From Maribacter aquivivus (GTDB taxonomy: Bacteria; Bacteroidota; Bacteroidia; Flavobacteriales; Flavobacteriaceae): a DNA stretch of 64,000 bases. The stretch spans positions 353,317 to 417,316 of the forward strand of contig NZ_FQZX01000002.1 of NCBI RefSeq assembly GCF_900142175.1, given 5' to 3'. The position numbers were made by a program, and so were the translations under genes. Under the pieces are notes generated by a model. That model was not told where the DNA came from, made no database searches, and saw nothing but the letters and a program-made list of their open reading frames with translations. Below, piece by piece: positions 58,390 to 64,000 of the stretch (position 1 is the first letter of the stretch; the number at the start of each line of letters is the position of its first letter).

Positions 58390-59300
58390 GAGAATTTTGG
58401 CAAAACAATAGGCGAGGGGAGCGACCATATTCTAGAGGGCTGTTAATAAGGCTTGTAGCCCAGTATAATGTTTTAAGTAGTTCAAAGCGGTCTTAAGGTT
58501 TACAATGCTTTCTAGAATATAGCGCCTGAGCCGTACATTGTTTCCAAAATTATCTGTTTGCCTTGATTTTGTTTCTTTTTTTATCAAGAAAAAAAGAAAA
58601 GAAACTTCAATCAACGCCGTGCTAGTCAATGCCAACGCTACGGCTGGCCCAAAATTTCAGAGATACTTAATCTCTAAAATTTATGTCCTATTTTACATAA
58701 TATTATAAGTACCTAAAGAAAAGCTTCAAACAAGACGTGAGGTTAGCAAGGGCTAAGAATTTTGCTCGCAGAGAAAATTTAAGCTGTTGCGACAATCTGA
58801 CGAGAATGCTGTAGAAAAAAATCTTGCACATATTTCTTCGAATACTTAAATTTTAAACAAACCTAAAAGGCTAGCTTTTAAATGGCGTTGGCAAGCGGTG
58901 GCAAATTGTGCTTAAATTTAAAATGCGTTTTTCAGCATTTTGGAATTTAAAAAGCAATCGAGTGTTTGGCAGCGGCTATTTTACATAACGGCAAATTATA
59001 GATACAGCTACGAGGTTGTCGCTGGGGTTCTGAGAATTTGAAATTTTCTGAAAAGTTTATTCTATATTCAAATATTGAAGCTACGTAAATTAAACAAGTT
59101 TATGACCCTGTTAGTAATTCTCTTAAAAGCTATGAGCTTAAGGGATATTTTACATAATGTAATTATAGCCTACAGCTATGTGGTTGGTTTCAAATCTAAA
59201 CATACCAATCTGTACTATAATTTATATTATGTAAAATAGACTTTTTAAGACCCCACTATTACCTACAAATTTCATCGCAATTGTCAACATTCAAAAACTT
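58390..59300 (+). repeat. Dispersed intergenic repeat, family 2 copy 2, and repeat-rich gap
   Basis: 58390-58990 repeats 52102-52800 (same segment order, same orientation). Beyond it, TATTTTACATAA plus a following TACAGCTA segment occur at about 58978 and 59147, and the reverse complement TTATGTAAAATA at 59227. No supported gene in 58330-59303. Confidence 0.75.
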
Positions 59301-59303
59301 AGG

Positions 59304-60479
59304 TTATTTCGGCATAAACTTATTATGATCCGATTTATTAAACTCTTTTTGAGTTCCGGATTTAAGCTCCTCTAGTTTTGCTTTGTCTTCTGCAGCTTTA
59401 ATCATTTCTGGAGTGTCTTGTTCTTCGCTTGCCCAAAACTTCCACCATGGTTTAGATTTCTTGGCTGTTGCCGGTTTCTGTTTATTTTCAGCAACCGATT
59501 TTATTTTCTCACTCGTATCTGTAATGACTTTTGTAGTTTCCTGTTCTAATTTAGATGCTACTGGTATAGATTTCTGTATTGAGTCCGATTGCACGGTTTT
59601 AGGTGCTGTAGTTGGCGCTATTAGATTACCATCATGCAGAAACTTAAATTGTACTTTACTAGATGCCAATGCCTGAGAAATTGTTTGTAGCATTTCGTTC
59701 TTCTCAATCTGCTCAATAATAGAATTACATTTATCTGTCAGCGTATCATTTAAAGGAATAGCACTACTCAATTTAAAAGTGATTTCACCACCAAACGATT
59801 TACGTTGTAAAATCATGAGCATAACCTGCTTAAACGATGTATTTATATCAGTAACCAGTTCATCTATATTCTTACTTTTTAGTTCAATACCATAGTTTTG
59901 CGCCTTATTCTCAGATATCACAAAATTATCCTCCGATTCATTTTCTGGTAATTTCTCGCCTCCCATGGCGACCACTTCCCCATTTTGAACCAGAAATACC
60001 TTATCTGAAATAGGATCTTGCTGCGGATTATCAAAATACTGCTTTACAATAACCGGTAGCTTTAAACGCATCTCTGAATTAGAATCAATCGCCATCAGCA
60101 CACCTTTAAAAGGAATACCCACCATTAGCGTATCGCACTTTAAATCAGCTGCAATTTTAATCATATACGCTTTATCTAAAATCTTTTCGCTGGCATATTC
60201 ATGACCTTCGGCAAACAGCACGTTTGTACCTTCTGCCTCTGTAATTTGATATGGAACATCAATTGCCTTAAGATTCGCAAGGGCTTCTTTTTTAATAGCT
60301 GGAAACCTAGCGTACAACTCTGATTCATTAGCTGCACCTTCATAAACCATAGCGTTGCCGCTATCTTTACCATAAGCAACAACAGGTGCTATTGCGTCAT
60401 TGAATAAGAACTCTTTAAACTGTAATTTTTCGTCTTTACGGTAATCTGAAGTTTTTAATATTGGCAACAATGCATTCAT
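59304..60479 (-). CDS. Hypothetical cytoplasmic protein, 391 residues
   Basis: Not recognised. Residues 1-275 form a mixed alpha/beta domain (KAYMIKIAADLKCDTLMVGI, VIVKQYFDNPQQDPISDKVF). Residues ~280-391 are a Lys/Glu/Pro-rich low-complexity tail with KKSKPWWKFWASEEQDTPEM, which looks disordered with a membrane-facing Trp patch. No signal peptide. Neighbours are small unknown genes on the same strand, with a terminator between. Confidence 0.6.
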   Translation of the reverse strand: MNALLPILKTSDYRKDEKLQFKEFLFNDAIAPVVAYGKDSGNAMVYEGAANESELYARFPAIKKEALANLKAIDVPYQITEAEGTNVLFAEGHEYASEKILDKAYMIKIAADLKCDTLMVGIPFKGVLMAIDSNSEMRLKLPVIVKQYFDNPQQDPISDKVFLVQNGEVVAMGGEKLPENESEDNFVISENKAQNYGIELKSKNIDELVTDINTSFKQVMLMILQRKSFGGEITFKLSSAIPLNDTLTDKCNSIIEQIEKNEMLQTISQALASSKVQFKFLHDGNLIAPTTAPKTVQSDSIQKSIPVASKLEQETTKVITDTSEKIKSVAENKQKPATAKKSKPWWKFWASEEQDTPEMIKAAEDKAKLEELKSGTQKEFNKSDHNKFMPK

Positions 60480-60613
60480 CAGTGGTTTATTTAAAGTTTG
60501 CGGTTATATATACAACAATGGTATTCGCGTTTTAGTGTACTAGCTCCCCTATTTCAAATGCTAAACCACTACCCTATGAATATTTTAGATGTCTAATACT
60601 TAACTCATAGGCA

Positions 60614-60642
60614 CAAAAAAACCGCTCATTACTTAGCGGTTT
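60614..60642 (-). terminator. Terminator of the 102-residue protein gene
   Basis: AAACCGCT (60619-60626) and AGCGGTTT (60635-60642), read on the minus strand with a 7-T run. The core ACCGCTCATT also occurs in the terminator at 61093. Confidence 0.85.
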
Positions 60643-60664
60643 GAATTTTTATATAAAATTATAT

Positions 60665-60973
60665 TTATCTGTTTAACATGTACGATGCTACTTCTAATTC
60701 TAATTCGTAGCATTCTTCCATTTGGCGCTCTATATCATCCATACTTTCCATGATAGAAATATCATTCATTTTTAAAATAGTCATCAACGAATCAGTGCTA
60801 TTTGCAGTACGGTTAATAGTTGTTTTCAAGCTTTGTTTTTTCTCGAAACAACTATGTGTCTGAGGTTCATATAAATAAGATTCCAATTTCAATAACAATT
60901 GCTCAACCGATTTACGCTTTCGTTCTAATTCGGTCAATACAGCTACTTTTTGGGAACTCATTATACTTTTCAT
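60665..60973 (-). CDS. Small helical protein, 102 residues
   Basis: Not recognised. Helical and charged with a coiled-coil tendency (VLTELERKRKSVEQLLLKLE, SMDDIERQMEECYELELEVA), two Met near the start (MKSIM). Probably cytoplasmic. It is followed by a strong terminator, and the 169-base gap upstream contains the terminator of the YidB-like gene. Confidence 0.65.
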   Translation of the reverse strand: MKSIMSSQKVAVLTELERKRKSVEQLLLKLESYLYEPQTHSCFEKKQSLKTTINRTANSTDSLMTILKMNDISIMESMDDIERQMEECYELELEVASYMLNR

Positions 60974-61092
60974 AAACTAATTTATTTTATATAACTAACG
61001 AGACATTATTAAAATGATTGTGTTAAAAAAGAAAGATTCTTTCATGATAATGCATATTAGAAGAACCAATTACCTAATGTTTTAAAACAAGA

Positions 61093-61114
61093 AAACCGCT
61101 CATTTCTGAGCGGT
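61093..61114 (-). terminator. Terminator of the YidB-like gene
   Basis: AACCGCTCA (61093-61101) and TGAGCGGTT (61106-61114) form a 9-bp stem with a 4-base loop, then TTC and a TTGTTTT tail on the minus strand. Confidence 0.75.
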
Positions 61115-61142
61115 TCTACATTTAATATACTAAGTTAATCTC

Positions 61143-61580
61143 TTAGAAAAGACCTTTTGCTTTGTCAAGCAAGCTGCCAGCATCGCCACCAACTAATCCG
61201 CTTAGACTTTCTAAGCTAAAAGCAGAATCTGAAGCATCGTTCGATACAAACTTTTCTTTAAGACTATCCACTAAACCTGGTGCTACATTGCTAGCTTCTG
61301 CCTGAGCATCTGCAGCATTCATACCTTTGCTCTCTAGTATTTCAGCTAGTTTACCTTTTAAGTTTTCAACAATACCACTGTCTTCAGTTGCATTACCGTC
61401 ATTTGAAAATAGGCTTGTTACTGCGCTTAAATCTCCTGCACCTACTTTCTCCATAAGACTATTGATAAGTGAAGATGCTCCTTCTTCTGCTGCTCCGCTA
61501 GTTGCTTCAGAATTTAAAGAATTTGCGCTCATTGTTTCTTGCAATTTTTCAATTGCCATTTGCTTTAATTGATCTAACAT
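61143..61580 (-). CDS. YidB/DUF937-like small protein
   Basis: 145 residues, helical, Ala/Ser/Gly-rich. LDQLKQMAIEKLQETMSANS at the start, DSGIVENLKGKLAEILESKG in the middle and GLVGGDAGSLLDKAKGLF at the end follow the helical repeat style of YidB/DUF937 proteins. Probably cytoplasmic, unknown role; similar proteins are often growth-phase regulated. Single gene with its own terminator. Confidence 0.55.
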   Translation of the reverse strand: MLDQLKQMAIEKLQETMSANSLNSEATSGAAEEGASSLINSLMEKVGAGDLSAVTSLFSNDGNATEDSGIVENLKGKLAEILESKGMNAADAQAEASNVAPGLVDSLKEKFVSNDASDSAFSLESLSGLVGGDAGSLLDKAKGLF

Positions 61581-61728
61581 TTGTGTTTAAAATTTATAGT
61601 TAATAATGGTATAATTCGTTTTTGAACAAAGTGTTACAAGATTGTAAAGACCTTGAATACGCTAAGTTGATCATAGACATTTTATAGGCTCGGCTGTCTA
61701 CACACCGCATTTGGATATGGTTCCAAAA

Positions 61729-61756
61729 AAAAGTCCGTCATTGCTGACGGACTTTT
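61729..61756 (-). terminator. Terminator of the cold-shock gene
   Basis: AAAAGTCCGTCA (61729-61740) and TGACGGACTTTT (61745-61756) form a perfect 12-bp stem with a 4-base loop; a T-run follows on the minus strand. Confidence 0.9.
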
Positions 61757-61761
61757 GAAGT

Positions 61762-61956
61762 TTAATCTATAACTTTTACGTTAACTGCGTTTAATCCTTT
61801 TTTTCCTTGGGTTAGTTCGAATTCAACTTCATCGCCTTCGCGAATCTCATCAACTAATCCTGAAATGTGAACGAAATGTTCTTCGTTTGAACCTTCTTCT
61901 GTAATAAATCCGAAGCCTTTAGCATCGTTGAAGAATTTTACTGTTCCTGTACTCAT
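61762..61956 (-). CDS. Cold-shock domain protein
   Basis: 64 residues, one CSD. RNP1 is GFGFIT (residues 14-19) and RNP2 HFVHIS (28-33), both intact. The 12-bp-stem terminator lies just past the stop. RNA chaperone likely induced by cold or stress. The long upstream region (61957-62193) may carry a 5' UTR thermoregulatory structure, but I see no clear hairpin. Confidence 0.95.
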   Translation of the reverse strand: MSTGTVKFFNDAKGFGFITEEGSNEEHFVHISGLVDEIREGDEVEFELTQGKKGLNAVNVKVID

Positions 61957-62193
61957 AAATGTAATATAATTTGATATTAATAATTACTAGATGATATGCA
62001 ACTATGATGCCAAGAATTAAAAACTAGTATAATTTTATTTGTAATGTCATCTTCATCAAAATAATAAAACATACTTTCTGAATAGCAAAAAGCATAGCAA
62101 TACATGCAATTGAACACCCATTTAACAAGGAAATTCAAAAAAATTAGGATCACATAAATAAATGCTTTATTTTAGTATCGTAAAATAAATAGT

Positions 62194-62391
62194 GTGACGA
62201 CCAAACCAAATTTTGTTCTTCTTTCTGAAAACAACACTTACTACGTAGAATACCTTATTGGGCATCTAGTTCTAGCGAACAGTATTACAGAAGCCGTTGT
62301 TTTTGATTCGCAATCTCATGCTATAAAATTCCAAAAATACCTTTACAAAAATTGTAGCGTCCGTTTTTCTGTGAACACCTTTATTGCATAA
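62194..62391 (+). CDS. Small hypothetical protein, 65 residues
   Basis: Starts with GTG at 62194 (MTTKPNFVLLSENNTYYVEY). Mixed sequence, LIGHLVLANSITEAVVF in the middle. No family recognised and no clear ribosome-binding site, so it may be a chance frame. It is in front of the FKBP lipoprotein gene in the same direction. Confidence 0.4.
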   Translation: MTTKPNFVLLSENNTYYVEYLIGHLVLANSITEAVVFDSQSHAIKFQKYLYKNCSVRFSVNTFIA

Positions 62392-62486
62392 CTGCTATAC
62401 CCTACTATTCTTTATAATGGTTAAGATCATTACAAATCAACACCACTTACTTACACAACAACGATATTCTAAAAAATAATTATAAA

Positions 62487-62957
62487 ATGAAATACTTTGC
62501 TATTCTGCTACTGGTAACTACTATGATATCTTGTGGATCTTCTGATGATAATAGTCCTACTCCCCTTGAGCCTATTGATTATACCGACATCAATGAAAAG
62601 GAAATAAACGTGTATTTAACCGAAAATAATCTAGTATCGGAAACTACAGCTTCTGGTTTACATTATATCATAGAAAACCCTGGTGACGGCGCAAAACCAT
62701 CTGCGTCTTCTAATGTAACCGTTGCTTATAAAGGGTATTTTCTTGATGGTGCTGTTTTTGACCAAAATAATGCGGGCTTTACTACAGGACTTGACAAAGT
62801 AATAGCTGGCTGGACAGAAGGTATTCAACTATTTAACGAAGGTGGAAATGGCATGTTATTAGTACCTGCGCATTTAGGTTATGGTAGTTTTGACTATAGC
62901 TCCATACCTGGTGGTTCTGTTTTGATTTTTGATATTGAATTGATTTCTGTTAATTAA
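62487..62957 (+). CDS. FKBP-type peptidyl-prolyl isomerase lipoprotein
   Basis: 156 residues. Lipobox MISCG (acylated Cys16). The FKBP domain spans ~50-156: VTVAYKGYFLDGAVFDQNNA, VIAGWTEGIQLFNEGGNGML and LLVPAHLGYGSF are the family's conserved binding-pocket and rim motifs. Predicted to face the periplasm as a folding helper. Its stop overlaps the convergent sialidase-like stop by 8 bases. Confidence 0.92.
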   Translation: MKYFAILLLVTTMISCGSSDDNSPTPLEPIDYTDINEKEINVYLTENNLVSETTASGLHYIIENPGDGAKPSASSNVTVAYKGYFLDGAVFDQNNAGFTTGLDKVIAGWTEGIQLFNEGGNGMLLVPAHLGYGSFDYSSIPGGSVLIFDIELISVN

Positions 62958-64000
62958 TTGAAAATTCATCAACAGACATTTTTGCTGTACGTACTTGCGT
63001 AACTGCACCAACTTGCTCTGTCCAAGCAAAATATAAGGTTTCTTCCACCATTTCCATTTGAGGAAATCCCGATTTACGAGAATCTGCCATTGCCGTAATT
63101 AATTGTTTTTTGGAAGTTGTTCCGTCTTTATGTACCAACATGGCATTAAATAATGCAGTTTTGTCATTGGCTTCCATCCAACTTACAACGGCTTGATCTT
63201 CATCCATCCATAGTATATCTACCCTACCCATTATTGCACCTTCTACAACGGAAACCGGTTCTAAAAATTCAGCTCCTCCATCTGAAGAAAAAGCAATTTG
63301 TACTTTTTGTTTATTCGAAGCACCCGTAAACCAAGCTACCACCAAATTATTACCCAAGGCATCAACTTTTGGTCCGTTTACCGGACACCCTTTGATCTGC
63401 CAATCATCTTTATGTATTACTTTAGGTGCTGTCCACTCCCCTTTCACCTGACGCACAATACTAATATCGCGAATTTCATCGTCTGACCGATCACGATAGA
63501 CCACAACCGGACCGTTATCTGTGATAACTGAAGTGGTCTGGCAGCAATCGCATGTGCTATTATCCAATTCATATTCTTCTAACAATTCTCCCGTAGTAGA
63601 AACAACACCACCACGCAAGGTCATGGCTCCGCGTTCTCCTGATTCATTTTCTACGGTATTTCTACCATCTAGCCAATTGACAAAGAAATTGTTATTATAA
63701 GGTACTATACTTACAAAACCATGTTCGGTCGGTGTACCATCGGTATGCAAATCTACATCGGTCTTCCAATCTGTCGCCCCCTTTGGCTTCACATTCATTT
63801 TTACATCATACGAATACGTACCTGCTGTGGATTTCTTTAATACATGAGACCATAAACTACCATTATTCTCGGTAATCATAGGATAATCTGCCCAGTTAAC
63901 GAACCAATCTGTGCCGCTACATATATTTTGCGCTTCTTGCCACTCGCCATCAATCAATTCTGAATACCGCATTGTCGCCACCGTATCATTAGAAATTTCT
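62950..64000 (-). CDS. Sialidase-like (exo-alpha-sialidase fold) protein, partial
   Basis: The frame is open to the right edge, with no stop before position 64000, so the N-terminus is missing and the apparent GTG at 63981 is internal. The visible ~350 residues are beta-propeller-like, with Asp-box-like strands (IAFSSDGGAEFLEPVSV, VVYRDRSDDEIRDISIV) and a Cys-Asp-Cys-Cys motif in LDNSTCDCCQTTSVI. WEVNWADYPMI-like residues open the fragment. Typical of large secreted propeller proteins of Flavobacteriaceae. Substrate unknown. Confidence 0.8.
   Translation of the reverse strand, partial: EISNDTVATMRYSELIDGEWQEAQNICSGTDWFVNWADYPMITENNGSLWSHVLKKSTAGTYSYDVKMNVKPKGATDWKTDVDLHTDGTPTEHGFVSIVPYNNNFFVNWLDGRNTVENESGERGAMTLRGGVVSTTGELLEEYELDNSTCDCCQTTSVITDNGPVVVYRDRSDDEIRDISIVRQVKGEWTAPKVIHKDDWQIKGCPVNGPKVDALGNNLVVAWFTGASNKQKVQIAFSSDGGAEFLEPVSVVEGAIMGRVDILWMDEDQAVVSWMEANDKTALFNAMLVHKDGTTSKKQLITAMADSRKSGFPQMEMVEETLYFAWTEQVGAVTQVRTAKMSVDEFSIN

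Noticed and set aside
58432..58635. 67-codon minus-strand frame inside the family-2 repeat
   Set aside because: No recognised homologue, and the corresponding copy at 52102 does not keep the frame; more likely a chance opening in a repeat than a transposase remnant.
1..64000. CRISPR array, tRNA, rRNA or intact insertion sequence
   Set aside because: No regularly spaced repeats with unique spacers, no tRNA cloverleaf or rRNA sequence and no transposase recognised in either strand.

Overview
The window looks like chromosomal DNA from a marine-type member of the Flavobacteriaceae (Bacteroidota). It is AT-rich. It carries a TonB-dependent receptor with a carboxypeptidase-like N-terminal extension, a giant secreted protein ending in a type IX secretion sorting domain, a Lacal_2735-type small protein, many short-signal lipoproteins and mostly unidirectional short operons. 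I cannot name the genus from the sequence alone. No rRNA, tRNA, CRISPR array, integrase or intact insertion sequence was seen.

Left part (1-20 kb). A minus-strand operon (membrane protein, flavodoxin-like reductase, pyruvate oxidase-like ThDP enzyme cut by the window start) is followed by DoxX-like membrane proteins and an FAD oxidoreductase, with two copies of a TGTTTA-N17-TTAAACA dyad in front of them. Next comes a TonB receptor / M29-NicX-like metalloenzyme / NCS1 permease cluster that may take up and degrade a nitrogen heterocycle. An NAD-salvage operon follows: an NrtR-like Nudix regulator with three GCGT-N7-ACGC operators, a deoxyribosyltransferase-like protein, nadV (broken by a frameshift), a macrodomain-like protein and a short PRPP-synthetase-like protein. 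A formate/nitrite channel and two papain-fold-like secreted proteins complete this part.

Middle (19.8-37 kb). A thiazole-branch thiamine operon (thiS, tenI-like, thiE, thiG, thiH) runs on the minus strand behind a TPP riboswitch. A degenerate thiE paralogue lies 5 kb beyond its end, and between the two sits an AT-rich two-gene insert: a 1095-residue KAP P-loop NTPase with two membrane segments and a 200-residue protein with an HEPN-like RNxxxxH motif, closed by a strong terminator. This pair is the best candidate here for an undescribed (probably antiphage) system. A CHAT/DUF6642-like gene follows, then a seven-gene LemA / glycosyltransferase / zinc-ribbon / lipoprotein operon, an esterase, and a TraB/TIKI-like lipoprotein. 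A broken copy of the CHAT-like gene's 3' end sits at 37.2 kb.

Right part (37-64 kb). A kelch protein and a 1901-residue FG-GAP/cadherin/DUF5011 surface protein are followed by two gene modules framed by degenerate intergenic repeats. Module 1 (45.5-52.1 kb) is a Crp/Fnr regulator with cupin, dopachrome-tautomerase-like, cyclase, MFS, aldo/keto reductase and LLM oxidoreductase genes; two of its promoters share a nearly identical 27-bp element at the same distance from the start codon. Module 2 (53.1-58.3 kb) is an AraC regulator divergent from an outer-membrane protein, an esterase lipoprotein, two NTF2-like paralogues, a carboxymuconolactone decarboxylase-like protein and a cupin lipoprotein. 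Both look like small-molecule detoxification or conversion sets. The window ends with small housekeeping genes (YidB-like, cold-shock protein, FKBP lipoprotein) and a sialidase-like protein cut by the right edge.
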